Positions 1 to 9,320 of a DNA stretch of 64,000 bases are shown here, in pieces. A model generated the notes under the pieces. It ran no database searches. It worked only from the letters and a program-made list of their open reading frames with translations, and had not been told where the DNA came from. Source of the stretch: Clostridium jeddahitimonense. GTDB taxonomy: Bacteria > Bacillota > Clostridia > Clostridiales > Clostridiaceae. The stretch spans positions 1,165,005-1,229,004 of the forward strand of contig LM994670.1 of assembly GCA_000753455.2 (NCBI GenBank), written 5' to 3'. Within the stretch, counting starts at the first letter, position 1. Every line of letters starts with the position of its first letter. A program made the position numbers and the translations under genes.

Positions 1-60
1 AATTTAATATTTTATAAATTAGTTTTTTGTGCATTAAAAATTATTAAAGAAAATATAAGA

Positions 61-90
61 AAAGGAGCTGTGTTATGACAGCTCCTTTGT
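61..90 (-). terminator. Terminator after the decayed DsrE-family gene
   Basis: Inverted repeat with arms AAAGGAGCTGT and ACAGCTCCTTT and a 6-nt loop, followed on the minus strand by a T-rich stretch. It sits just past the stop at 98, so it fits a Rho-independent terminator for the minus-strand gene. The core GGAGCTGT/ACAGCTCC recurs in the terminator between lepA and the patatin gene. Confidence 0.7.
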
Positions 91-97
91 TGTTAAA

Positions 98-522
98 TTA
101 TATAAATAGATTTAGTCCAGATTCATCAGCAGCTCCTAAGTAAGAAGCAACTCCTGCAACTTCGACACCGTCTATTAATTCTTCTTTTTTTATTCCCATT
201 AAATCCATAGAGATAGCACATGCAACAATTTTAACATTCATTTTTATAGCATTTTCTATTAGCATATCTAATGAATCAACATTATTTGTTTTCATGATGT
301 GCTTTATCATCTTAGGTCTCATACCACCCATATTCATTTTTGATAGTGAAAGTTTGGTTGTATTGCTTGGAAGCATAAAATCAAACATCTTCTCTATTAT
401 ATTTTTCTTAACCTTGGCTTTTTTTCTCTTTAAGATATTTAATCCCAGAATGTAAAGAACTCGGTAACTTCTTTACCCATTGAAGCTGCACATGTAGCTC
501 ACTTTTTATGCTTCATTAGTTA
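98..522 (-). pseudogene. Decayed DsrE/DsrF-family (YrkE-like) sulfur-relay protein
   Basis: The intact 3' part (98-388) encodes 96 residues typical of the C-terminal two thirds of DsrE-like peroxiredoxin-family proteins (KMNMGGM, ACAISMDLMGI and the ending LNLFI). The same frame continues upstream without a stop as AKVKKNIIEK, then needs a one-base frameshift in the C run at 444-446 to continue as MGKEVTEFFTFWGLNILK, the conserved TFWGL segment of the family. Further upstream come in-frame stops at 499-501 and 520-522. The gene is therefore broken by at least one frameshift and two stops. Related low-quality homology may reach about 640 but could not be secured. Intact relatives act with rhodanese or TusA-like partners in sulfur transfer; none is present here. 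A shortened but expressed protein from the ATG at 388 cannot be excluded, although it would lack the N-terminal half of the fold. Confidence 0.7.
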
Positions 523-848
523 TCTGTTGCATTTTTCATATAATTGTTCTTCATTATCAAGTAAGCAATTATAACTCTTATATAAATCTTGAACTTATTC
601 TAAAATTATTTCAGTACTAATGTTTGTTGTATAAATCATATTCATCACCATTAATACTGTGTTAAATTTCACCTAGTAGTATACATGAAAATATTGGTTA
701 TTCTGTACATTCTTATCTTAGCATTTATAAAGTGATATGATGAAAAAGTCTTTAAACTATAGGTGTTACCGTTATGTTTAAGAAACTTTATATTTTTTCA
801 CATAGGGCACTTTAGAAAAGATGAAGCATAGCAAGATAATATAAATTT

Positions 849-873
849 TAACTAACATAATAATTGTTAGTTA
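849..873. repeat. 25-bp dyad upstream of the GH101 gene
   Basis: Perfect 9-bp arms TAACTAACA and TGTTAGTTA around the 7-bp centre TAATAAT. It lies about 145 bp before the probable -10 of the GH101 gene. It could be an operator; it lacks a long T tract, so termination is less likely. Confidence 0.45.
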
Positions 874-994
874 TAAAAAAATAATATATAATTAATATAC
901 TACATTTATATCCAAATTAAGTATATAAATACAAAATATTGAAGTTGATTAAAGTTAGATGTGGATGAAATGATGTGTTTTGTAAGTTTTTGTT

Positions 995-1023
995 ATGAAA
1001 GTAAATAAATTATACTTTATAAT
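995..1023 (+). promoter_or_regulatory. Probable sigma-A promoter of the GH101 gene
   Basis: A consensus -10 TATAAT at 1018-1023 is preceded at 17 bp by a weak -35 (ATGAAA, 995-1000). The leader would be about 95 nt. The poor -35 suggests dependence on an activator or low basal expression. Confidence 0.4.
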
Positions 1024-1124
1024 GATAGGATAAAGACTTGCAAAGAAGATAGAAAAATGAAAGGGGGAAAGAGAGAAAAGTTATTGTATAAAAAAAAAGA
1101 ATATAAGAAAGGAAATTGATATGT

Positions 1125-4100
1125 ATGGGTAAGATAATAAAGGGGAAATTTAAAAGAATTATATCTACAATGGTAGCGTTTACAATGCTTTTGACATGCT
1201 TATTACCATCATTACAATCTTTAGCTGCGCCAAAAATGATGGCACACTTAAAATCGGGAAGTGGTAATGGTAATGGACATTTTGGTAGTGAAAACCCAGA
1301 GGCATTTCTATTATCAGATGAAAATAATATTACAAATGAGTCAATTAACTTTGAGATGAAATTAGGAAGTGCAAAAAGTGATACAAGATTTCGTTTTGTA
1401 ACAAAATATGTAGACGATACTCATTGGTCATATGTTGCATATGATGGAGCAACTGGATGGTTTATAGAGTATAAGAATGGTGATAAAGCAGGATATCCAG
1501 GACTTACAGGACTGCCAGAAATAAATCAAGATGATATTGTGAATGTAAGTGCAGTCTATAATGAAAATGAACTTGTATTTAAGGTAGATAATAAGACAAG
1601 TGGTAATAGTGGAGAAGCTCTAATTAATATAGCTGATTTTATTAGTTTAAAGGATCAGGAAGGAAAAATTGGATTTGGTGCTGCTACATATGGTACACAG
1701 TGCACTGACATATATTTTTCTAATGTAACAATTGGAGATACTAATTACACAGATTATAATGCTTGGACATTGTATAAAGAAGGTCTTGCAGGACAGATAT
1801 GGGAACCATCAGTAGAAGTTTCAGGGGGAGAAGAACCAACGGAACCAACTGAGCAAGGAGAAAAATGGTTTAAAATTACAGGTGGTGCTAATAATGGTGG
1901 TGGACATGCGTATGGAAATGCAGCAGCAAAAGCACCAATTCTATTACTTGACAATGATAGAGTAATGGAAGATGCAGGAGAAATTTCTTTGAAAGTAAAA
2001 CCAAGTAGTAACTGGGGAGTTTTCTATACCTATGTAAACGATGATAACTGGTTGTATGTAGGATATGATCCAAGTAGTAAGTGGTATTATCAATATAAGG
2101 TAGATGGAAATGGTTCTTATCCAAAGATTCCAGGTCTTCCTGATGTTGTAGAAGGTGAAGATTTACAGATATCTGTATCATTAAGTCGAGAGACTTTATC
2201 AGTAACTGTTAATGGAACTACAAGTAGAGTTACTAATCAAGGTTTAATTTCACTTTCTGAGAAAACTTCTGGAAAAGGAAGATTTGGTGTGAAGACAAAT
2301 GGAGCAACATCAATTTCTTTTGCAGATGTAAAATATAACGGAATAAATGCTATGGAAGATGAGTGGATATTCGCTGCAGATCGTCAAGGACAGATTGTAG
2401 AAGAAAAATATTCAAAACTTGTACCATTGTCAGGAACTGTTATAACAAAGGAAGGAACACCAATTGCAGATGCAGTTATACGTATAGGAATAAATTCAGT
2501 TAAAAGTGATGTGAATGGAAGGTATCAGTTTGACGCTTTAGAAGTTGGAGAGTATAGCATTGCTGCTACAAAGGCAGGTTATGAGGCCTATTCTAAGGTT
2601 ATAAATGTTCAAGAAGATAATAATGTAGTAGATATTATATTAGAAGAAAAGGAATCATTAGATTTAACAGAATATGATACTATTGCATCAGATACAATGA
2701 AAGTATATATTGGGAAAACATTCCCTATTGTTTCTAGATATCAAATGCTTAAAGATGGGGCAGAAATAGAAGGCCAATATATGCGTGGTAATGAAACTAA
2801 ACTTAATACTGTAGAAATTAATGGTATAACAATTGAACCAACTGTTACGGTTGAATCAGAAGGAAAAGATTTCAGAGTATATTCAATGCATGTTGAAAAA
2901 AATGAAAATAATATAAATTTAGATATGAAAGTAAAGGTAAGTGTAGAAGAAAATAATTTAACATGGGAAGTAATAGAAATTAATAAGGCAGAAGGCTGTG
3001 ATAAGATTGCAACTATTAATGTTCCACAGTTAAATCTTCTAACAGTAGATGCTGTAGAAGAAGGTGCTAATTTTGCAGGAGCGAAAGCATCAACAACTAC
3101 AACTTCAACTGGAGACGTATTTATTGATTTTGAAAATGGATTTATTCCATCAAATACAGATTCATATTTATATGGATTCCTTACAAATGGAAAGTTAAGT
3201 GCAGGTCTTTTTAGTAATTCAGAAGCAGAAGGCGATAAACGTGTTGTTAGAAATAATGGTGCAGATACAATGAGCCTTACAAGTGCAGCATGGTATTATG
3301 AATTAGGAGATAAAAATGGACAAAATAAAGCGCAAAATTATGAAGACTATCCATTAAGTGATTTACCATGTACAAAAGTAGCTATTGCAGCAGATGAAAA
3401 TGAAGATGGAGCTATTGATTGGAATGACGGAGCACTTGCATTCCGTGATATTATGAACATTCCTTATGGAGCAGAAGTAATTAAGGATATGGTAAATTAT
3501 CGTATCGTTATGAACTTTGCAAGTATGGCATCTAATCCATATTTAACAACAGCTGATAATATTAAGAAAGTATATCTTGCAACAGATGGACTTCCACAAT
3601 CAGTTATGTTAAAAGGATATGGAAATGAAGGTCACGATTCTGCCAATTCAGAATATGCAGATATTGCAGAACGTGAAGGTGGAGTGAAAGATTTCCAAAG
3701 TTTAATTGATATTGCACATGATTATAATACAGAAATTGGTGTTCACATTAATGCGCAAGAAGCATATCCAGAAGCAGCTTCATTTAATGAAGCTATGTTA
3801 CAAAAGCCATTTGCAAATGGATGGGGATGGCTAGACCAGTCTCATGTAATTGATAAGCTTTGGGATTTATCAAGTGAAGCAAGATGGAAGCGTCTTGTAC
3901 AATTATACGATCGTATAAATGGAACAAGCTTCTATAATAGAGAATGGCCATTAGCAGTAGAAGATTCACAAGGGGAGGTAACTGCTAGTAAAGAAGAAAT
4001 TAAAGCAGATGCTGAAAATCGTGAAGATAATATGGATTTCATCTATCTTGATGTATGGTATCAAGATGCATGGGAAACAAGAAATGTTGCAAAGGAAATT

Positions 4101-7100
4101 AATTCCCTAGGTTGGAGATTTACAACAGAGTTTAGTGCACAAGGAGAGTATGATTCTACATGGCAACACTGGTCAACAGATGCAGTTTATGGCGGTGCAA
4201 GTATGAAAGGATATAATAGTGATATTATCCGTTTCATAAGAAACGACCATAGAGATTCTCAAGTATTAAATTACCCTTCATTTGGGGGAACAGCAGACAA
4301 TCCATTACTTGGAGGATTTAGATTATATGGATTTGAAGGTTGGGGTGGAGATAAAGACTTTAACAACTATATTTTAGAAACATTTAATCAAAATCTACCT
4401 ACTAAGTTTTTACAACATTACTATGTAACAGATTGGGAAAATTATGAAGAAGGACAATCACCTGTAGGAAATCATGAAAAACAAATTACATTAAGAAATG
4501 ATGCAGGAGATGAAGTTGTTGTAAGAAGAAATGAAGAGCAAAGAAGTGATGATAATATTGAGCGTACAATTACTTTAAATGATAAAGTAGTATTAAATGA
4601 TGTTACGTATTTATTACCATGGACAGATGAAGATGGAACAGAAAAATTATACCATTGGAATTTAGATGGAGGAAGCACAACATGGGAACTTCCAAATGGA
4701 TGGGAAGGCCTTGGAAATGTTGTAATGTATGAACTATCTGACCAAGGACGTATAAATGAAGTAAATGTTCCTGTAACTAATGGATCTGTAACTTTAGAAG
4801 CTAAGGCAGCAACAGCGTATGTATTAGCAAAAGGTGCTGAAGTTAAAGAACTAAAAAATGATTTTGGTGAAGCTGATTATGTAGTAGATCCAGGCTTTAA
4901 TGGGTATTCAGCAGGAGAAAAATTATCTTCTGATGAATGGTCAGGGGACATTGACGATGAATCAGTTGTAATAGAAAAGGCAAATACAGGAGATCAAAGA
5001 CTGACATTTAATAGTCCTTCTGAAGATGTATCTGTAACTACAACTATTTCAGGATTAAAGAAAAATACAAATTATGTAGCAGAAGTATATGTAGAAAATA
5101 ATAGTGATGAAAAGGCAACTATAGAAGTAAATACAGGAAAAGAAACAGTTTCTAATTACACTGAACGTTCTATTTTAATGAACTATGTGAAATCAGACCA
5201 AAAGAATGGAAGTAAAATGCAACGTATGCAAATTTCATTCAAAGCTGAAAAGGATACAGCAGAATTAACTTTATCTAGAGCAGCTGGAGAAGGAGCTACT
5301 TATATGGATGATATTCGTATAGTAGAAAAGACATTAAATAACTTCCAAGAAGATGGAACATTTAAGCAAGATTTTGAAACAGTAGTACAAGGGTTATATC
5401 CATTTGTATTAAGTTCTGCACAAGGAATTTCAGATCCAGGAACACACTTATCACAATTAAATGAACCATATACACAAGCTGGATGGAATAATAGAGTAAT
5501 TGATGATGTAATTGAAGGAAATTGGTCAGTAAAACATCATAGTAGGAATACTGGAATAATATATCAAACACTTCCACAAAACTTCCGTTTTGAACCGGGT
5601 AAAGTATATAATGTAGAGTTTGATTATCAATCAGGCCCAGATAAGGGATATGCTATGGTTATTGGAGATGGAGTGAACTATACAGCTCCTTCAGAAGATC
5701 AATATCTTGAGGCAGCTCATGGAGAAACTAAGCATGTAGAAATGCAAGTAATTGGTAATGGAAGCGGACAAACTTGGATTGGTCTTTATCAAAATGCAAG
5801 TAAATCAGGTGAGGGTTCTATGGGACAAACAGATTTCACTTTAGACAACCTTGTAATTACAGAAGATAAAGATGCTGTTGCAGTTACATTATCAAGTACA
5901 AATCTTTATAAGGGTGAGACTTCTGAAATATATGGAAGTGGTCTAGATAAAATAGAGTGGAATTCAAGTGATGAAAAAGTAGCAGTTGTAGATAAAGATG
6001 CTAATGTTGTAAAAGCAGTAAAGGAAGGAAGTGCAACTATTACAGCAACACTTCCAGATGGAAAAGAAGTTGTATTTGAAATGAACGTTATTGGAGATGT
6101 TGTAATAGATATTTCAAGAGAAGAATTTAGTGAAATAAGTTCTAGTGCAAATACAGAACAAGCAACAGGAGAACCAGAAGGAAGTGGAGTAGCTTCTGCA
6201 GCTTCAGATGGAAACTCTTCTACCTATTGGCATTCAAGTTGGAATGGATTTACTGTAAGTAAAGAAAATCCAGCTATCCTAACAGTAGATTTAGGAAAAG
6301 AAATGAAAATTGGTGGATTTAAGTTCCAACAAAGACCAAGTGCAAACAATGGTATTGTACAACAATTTAAATATGAAGTATTAGATTCAGAAGGAAATGT
6401 TTTAGAAGCTTCAGATTCTATTACTGTTTTAAGTTCAGAGATGCAAGGTGGAGCATGGGTAACTGCTAAATTTGAAGAAACACTTAATGCAAAAACAATT
6501 AAGATCTATGTAGAAAAAGGTCAAGGTAATTTTGCAGCAATATCAGAAGTTGTACCAATTAGTATACAAAAGGTTGCAGACACAGCAAGCTTAGAAGATG
6601 TAACAATGAATATAGGCGGAAAAGTAACCTTAATTCCAACTCATCCAGAAAATACTGTTCTAAAAGGTATTGTATGGAGTTCTTCTGATGAAAATATAGT
6701 AATAGTAAATCAAAATGGAGTTGTAACAGCAGTAAAAGCAGGAACTGCTAAGGTTAAAATAACAAATGCAGCAGGGCTAATGGCAGAGGCTACAGTAACT
6801 GTTGAAAAGAAGAAATTAGATTATACTGAATTAGAAAAGGCTATAGAAAATTCAGAAAATCTTGATTTAACTAAGTATGAAGATGGAGCTGTAAAGGATG
6901 CATTTGTAAAAGCATTAGAAGATGCAAAAGCATTAATTAATAGTGCAGCTTCACAAGAAGAAATCGATAATGCAGTTAAAACTCTTACAGAAGCAAAAGC
7001 AGCATTAAAATTACTAGACGAAGTAGAGAATGTTGACAGAAGTGAATTAGGAAATATAATTGCAGAATACGGAAAGATTGACTTAGATAAATATAAAGAT

Positions 7101-7607
7101 GGAGCAGAGAAAGATGCCTTTATAAATGCATTGAAAGCAGCAAAAGATGCATATAATAATGCAGCAACACAAGCAGAAGTAGATAAAGCTCTATCAGCAT
7201 TAAAGACAGCTAAAGGTAATCTAGTAGAAGTAGCAATAGAAGTACCAGAAGTTTCTAAGGTGGATAAATCTAAGTTAGAGAAGTTCTACAAAGAAATAGT
7301 ACAATATTATAAAGAAGCAAATCACTCGAAAGAAAACTGGGTAAAATACCAAGACTTATTAAAAATAGCTGATAAAGTTATTAATGATAAAGATGCAACA
7401 CAAGAAGAAGTAGATAATGCTTTAAATGCTCTTGTTAATATTACAAAATTGATGAATGAGGAACTTGGTAATCCTTCAACGGTTCCAGAGTTGCCAGAAA
7501 CAGGAGATGAAACTCATGTGAATATATTCATTATTGGATTAGTAATTAGCATACTTGGAGTTTTTGTATTAACTTACAAGAAAAAGAAGTATGAAAATTT
7601 AATCTAA
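1125..7607 (+). CDS. Endo-alpha-N-acetylgalactosaminidase, GH101, LPXTG-anchored
   Basis: About 2160-residue surface glycosidase predicted to release the core-1 O-glycan (Gal-beta-1,3-GalNAc) from mucin Ser/Thr. The ATG at 1125 is preferred over the TTG at 1116 because AAAGGAAA lies 9 nt upstream. Order: signal peptide (about 1-37); two tandem LamG/galectin-like modules (about 40-215 and 250-420) with matching GYPGLTGLP and SYPKIPGLP segments; a carboxypeptidase-regulatory-like beta domain (435-505); GH101 sandwich and barrel (about 665-1240); carbohydrate-binding regions; Big2 domain (about 1590-1660); F5/8-type C domain (1665-1815); second Big2; three FIVAR-like helical repeats (about 1900-2110); LPETG sorting signal at about 2123, membrane segment and basic tail. 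In YLDVW the Asp (D976) matches the family nucleophile and Glu in TTEF (E1002) the acid/base, by analogy with the pneumococcal enzyme. It stands alone and no sortase lies nearby. Confidence 0.95.
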   Translation: MGKIIKGKFKRIISTMVAFTMLLTCLLPSLQSLAAPKMMAHLKSGSGNGNGHFGSENPEAFLLSDENNITNESINFEMKLGSAKSDTRFRFVTKYVDDTHWSYVAYDGATGWFIEYKNGDKAGYPGLTGLPEINQDDIVNVSAVYNENELVFKVDNKTSGNSGEALINIADFISLKDQEGKIGFGAATYGTQCTDIYFSNVTIGDTNYTDYNAWTLYKEGLAGQIWEPSVEVSGGEEPTEPTEQGEKWFKITGGANNGGGHAYGNAAAKAPILLLDNDRVMEDAGEISLKVKPSSNWGVFYTYVNDDNWLYVGYDPSSKWYYQYKVDGNGSYPKIPGLPDVVEGEDLQISVSLSRETLSVTVNGTTSRVTNQGLISLSEKTSGKGRFGVKTNGATSISFADVKYNGINAMEDEWIFAADRQGQIVEEKYSKLVPLSGTVITKEGTPIADAVIRIGINSVKSDVNGRYQFDALEVGEYSIAATKAGYEAYSKVINVQEDNNVVDIILEEKESLDLTEYDTIASDTMKVYIGKTFPIVSRYQMLKDGAEIEGQYMRGNETKLNTVEINGITIEPTVTVESEGKDFRVYSMHVEKNENNINLDMKVKVSVEENNLTWEVIEINKAEGCDKIATINVPQLNLLTVDAVEEGANFAGAKASTTTTSTGDVFIDFENGFIPSNTDSYLYGFLTNGKLSAGLFSNSEAEGDKRVVRNNGADTMSLTSAAWYYELGDKNGQNKAQNYEDYPLSDLPCTKVAIAADENEDGAIDWNDGALAFRDIMNIPYGAEVIKDMVNYRIVMNFASMASNPYLTTADNIKKVYLATDGLPQSVMLKGYGNEGHDSANSEYADIAEREGGVKDFQSLIDIAHDYNTEIGVHINAQEAYPEAASFNEAMLQKPFANGWGWLDQSHVIDKLWDLSSEARWKRLVQLYDRINGTSFYNREWPLAVEDSQGEVTASKEEIKADAENREDNMDFIYLDVWYQDAWETRNVAKEINSLGWRFTTEFSAQGEYDSTWQHWSTDAVYGGASMKGYNSDIIRFIRNDHRDSQVLNYPSFGGTADNPLLGGFRLYGFEGWGGDKDFNNYILETFNQNLPTKFLQHYYVTDWENYEEGQSPVGNHEKQITLRNDAGDEVVVRRNEEQRSDDNIERTITLNDKVVLNDVTYLLPWTDEDGTEKLYHWNLDGGSTTWELPNGWEGLGNVVMYELSDQGRINEVNVPVTNGSVTLEAKAATAYVLAKGAEVKELKNDFGEADYVVDPGFNGYSAGEKLSSDEWSGDIDDESVVIEKANTGDQRLTFNSPSEDVSVTTTISGLKKNTNYVAEVYVENNSDEKATIEVNTGKETVSNYTERSILMNYVKSDQKNGSKMQRMQISFKAEKDTAELTLSRAAGEGATYMDDIRIVEKTLNNFQEDGTFKQDFETVVQGLYPFVLSSAQGISDPGTHLSQLNEPYTQAGWNNRVIDDVIEGNWSVKHHSRNTGIIYQTLPQNFRFEPGKVYNVEFDYQSGPDKGYAMVIGDGVNYTAPSEDQYLEAAHGETKHVEMQVIGNGSGQTWIGLYQNASKSGEGSMGQTDFTLDNLVITEDKDAVAVTLSSTNLYKGETSEIYGSGLDKIEWNSSDEKVAVVDKDANVVKAVKEGSATITATLPDGKEVVFEMNVIGDVVIDISREEFSEISSSANTEQATGEPEGSGVASAASDGNSSTYWHSSWNGFTVSKENPAILTVDLGKEMKIGGFKFQQRPSANNGIVQQFKYEVLDSEGNVLEASDSITVLSSEMQGGAWVTAKFEETLNAKTIKIYVEKGQGNFAAISEVVPISIQKVADTASLEDVTMNIGGKVTLIPTHPENTVLKGIVWSSSDENIVIVNQNGVVTAVKAGTAKVKITNAAGLMAEATVTVEKKKLDYTELEKAIENSENLDLTKYEDGAVKDAFVKALEDAKALINSAASQEEIDNAVKTLTEAKAALKLLDEVENVDRSELGNIIAEYGKIDLDKYKDGAEKDAFINALKAAKDAYNNAATQAEVDKALSALKTAKGNLVEVAIEVPEVSKVDKSKLEKFYKEIVQYYKEANHSKENWVKYQDLLKIADKVINDKDATQEEVDNALNALVNITKLMNEELGNPSTVPELPETGDETHVNIFIIGLVISILGVFVLTYKKKKYENLI

Positions 7608-7625
7608 ATTGATATAGGTATAGAT

Positions 7626-7672
7626 GAAGGGTATGTATGGAATTCTTAATAGAAAGCCATATATACCCTTCT
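7626..7672 (+). terminator. Terminator after the GH101 gene
   Basis: Inverted repeat GAAGGGTAT...TATACCCTTC with a second short dyad inside, ending in a CT-rich and T-rich tail 20 bp past the GH101 stop. Confidence 0.6.
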
Positions 7673-7943
7673 CTTATTTATTCCTTGGGAATTTATAAAA
7701 AAGTTTCTTGATTGCTATTGTATACCCATCTTCTAAATTACTTTCAGAACAATCATATATTAGCTTTGTTTTATTAAAATATATAAATTATAAGAGCTAG
7801 AATAATGATGAACATTACATAAATATTAACAAAAGAGACAGTAAAATAAATAAAGATTTATTTTAAGATGCTAGTAAAGTTGCTAAAAATCATAAGTAAA
7901 CAGTAGTTTTATGCAAGTGCTAAGGTGTCCAAGGCATAAAAAC
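7673..7943. other. Intergenic stretch between GH101 and tRNA-Leu
   Basis: AT-rich; no coding frame, repeat or promoter could be supported. Confidence 0.4.
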
Positions 7944-7991
7944 AAAAAAAGTCAAACGTGAAAACATAGTGTTTTCAACGCTTGACTTTTT
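7944..7991 (-). terminator. Terminator of tRNA-Leu, possibly bidirectional
   Basis: Long imperfect palindrome with outer arms AAAAAGTCAA and TTGACTTTTT and an inner GAAAACA/TGTTTTC pair. Runs of A and T on both sides allow termination in either direction. It begins 13 bp beyond the tRNA 3' end. Confidence 0.75.
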
Positions 7992-8004
7992 GCGTTTTGG
8001 TAAA

Positions 8005-8087
8005 TGGTGCCGGCAGAGGGAATCGAACCCTCACGGTTTCCCGCATGATTTTGAGTCATGTGCGTCTGCCAGTTCCGCCATGCCGAC
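8005..8087 (-). tRNA. tRNA-Leu, anticodon CAA
   Basis: The minus strand folds as a class II tRNA: the 7-bp acceptor pairs GTCGGCA with TGCCGGC, the anticodon loop CTCAAAA carries CAA (reads TTG), a variable arm is present, the T loop is GGTTCGATTCC, and CCA is encoded. It lies alone between GH101 and the ZIP gene. Confidence 0.95.
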
Positions 8088-8106
8088 TTAATAACTTACA
8101 GTAGTA

Positions 8107-8136
8107 ATGTTAACATATACCATATAATATTGTCAA
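8107..8136 (-). promoter_or_regulatory. Probable promoter of tRNA-Leu
   Basis: On the minus strand a consensus TTGACA is followed after 18 bp by TAACAT with a TG one base upstream (extended -10). It is about 20 bp from the tRNA 5' end. Confidence 0.5.
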
Positions 8137-8275
8137 TATTTTTATATATGTATAAATAGTTAAAAGGTATTTAGTTGTTTTTATAAAGTATAACGTTACT
8201 AGGAACTATTTGTAGTAATTTGCAATATATTGTTTATAAGTAGAACTATGTGTATGTAGAAAGGGAAACAAAGGT

Positions 8276-9094
8276 ATGGAGTGGTTTATGGATTTAAATC
8301 CAGTTTTACAAGGATTGTTTGCAACAATTTTTACATGGGCGGTTACAGCATTAGGAGCAGGTTTAGTATTTTTCTTTAAAAGTGTTGATAGAAGGATATT
8401 AAACACTATGTTAGGTTTTGGTGCAGGAGTAATGGTAGCGGCAAGCTTCTGGTCATTATTAAATCCTTCTATAGAGTTATGTGCAGAACTTGGGTATAGT
8501 GAACTTATTTTACCTGCAATTGGCTTTTTTGCTGGAGGCGTGTTTATTATATTAGCTGATAAAATGATGGACAAGTATTCATATGGTGTTATTACCAAAC
8601 GGGATGAAACAAGTGTTGATTCAGTAGCTAAAAAATATAAAAAGAGTATTTTATTAGTTACTGCTGTTACGCTTCATAATATACCAGAGGGGTTAGCTGT
8701 AGGAGTAGCCTTTGGAGGGGTAGCAGCTGGAATTCCAAGTGCATCAATAGGTGCAGCTATTACATTGGCATTAGGTATAGGGCTTCAAAATTTTCCAGAG
8801 GGAGCAGCTGTATCACTTCCATTAAGAAGGGATGGATTATCAGTAGGTAAAAGCTTTTTTTATGGGCAATCGTCTGGGCTAGTAGAACCTATAGCAGGAG
8901 TTTTGGGTGTTGTTGCAGCTATAACAGTAAGAAGTATGTTACCTTTTTTCTTAGCTTTTTCAGCAGGAGCTATGGTGGCTGTAGTAGGTTCAGAATTGTT
9001 GCCAGAAGCATCTATAGAAAATAAAAGTTTGACAACAATAGGATTAATACTTGGCTTTATAACAATGATGGTATTAGATGTTGCATTAGGATAA
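8276..9094 (+). CDS. ZIP family divalent metal transporter
   Basis: 272-residue polytopic membrane protein of the ZIP/ZupT type, expected to import zinc, iron or manganese down a gradient. Helix 4 carries the signature HNIPEG (H134, N135, P137, E138) and helix 5 the paired QNFPEG (N172, E175); these residues form the binuclear metal site of the family. About eight hydrophobic segments are visible, with a hydrophilic loop near residues 98-122. The start ATG has AAAGGG about 10 nt upstream. It is transcribed alone, with a terminator directly after. No Fur or Zur box was recognised upstream, so its metal cannot be assigned. Confidence 0.88.
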   Translation: MEWFMDLNPVLQGLFATIFTWAVTALGAGLVFFFKSVDRRILNTMLGFGAGVMVAASFWSLLNPSIELCAELGYSELILPAIGFFAGGVFIILADKMMDKYSYGVITKRDETSVDSVAKKYKKSILLVTAVTLHNIPEGLAVGVAFGGVAAGIPSASIGAAITLALGIGLQNFPEGAAVSLPLRRDGLSVGKSFFYGQSSGLVEPIAGVLGVVAAITVRSMLPFFLAFSAGAMVAVVGSELLPEASIENKSLTTIGLILGFITMMVLDVALG

Positions 9095-9105
9095 AGTAAA
9101 GAGAA

Positions 9106-9136
9106 GTATGAAAAAAGTGGTTAATGCCACTTTTTT
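9106..9136 (+). terminator. Terminator after the ZIP gene
   Basis: AAAAAAGTGG and CCACTTTTTT arms around a short loop, followed by T residues; only 12 bp after the stop. Confidence 0.85.
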
Positions 9137-9180
9137 TAGTATTTAAATTGAATTATTATAGAAAAAAATATAATATATTC

Positions 9181-9221
9181 TTGTTACATAGTCTTACATC
9201 TGTTATTATATTAGATGTAGG
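9181..9221 (+). promoter_or_regulatory. Promoter with overlapping operator for the GGGtGRT operon
   Basis: TTGTTA (9181-9186), 17 bp, then TATTAT (9204-9209) with an upstream TG, giving an extended -10. The dyad CTTACATCT (9193-9201) / AGATGTAGG (9213-9221), 9 pairs with one G-T, is centred on the -10, so a bound protein should block polymerase. The 100-nt leader that follows contains a small hairpin ATCCC-ATA-GGGAT at 9230-9242. Confidence 0.55.
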
Positions 9222-9320
9222 ATAGATTTATCCCATAGGGATGGATTTTGACCCAGTTATTAAATTTGGCTTTAATCGGACAAGCTGAATGATTTATAAA
9301 TTAGGGAGGAGAAATATAAT

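Larger units (their letters stand above)
641..1124. other. Intergenic stretch before the GH101 gene
   Basis: AT-rich and without a convincing coding frame. It holds the palindrome at 849-873 and the probable promoter near 1018; no other structure was recognised. Confidence 0.5.

Noticed and set aside
1888..2181. Reverse open frame rich in His and Leu within GH101
   Set aside because: Composition artefact of the complementary strand of AT-rich coding DNA.
7626..7991. Two hairpins near tRNA-Leu considered as a mobile element boundary or CRISPR repeat
   Set aside because: Different sequences, no repeat array, no integrase or target duplication; they behave as terminators.
9222..9320. Leader of the GGGtGRT operon considered as a known riboswitch
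   Set aside because: Only one small hairpin (ATCCC/GGGAT) is convincing and no riboswitch core motif was recognised.
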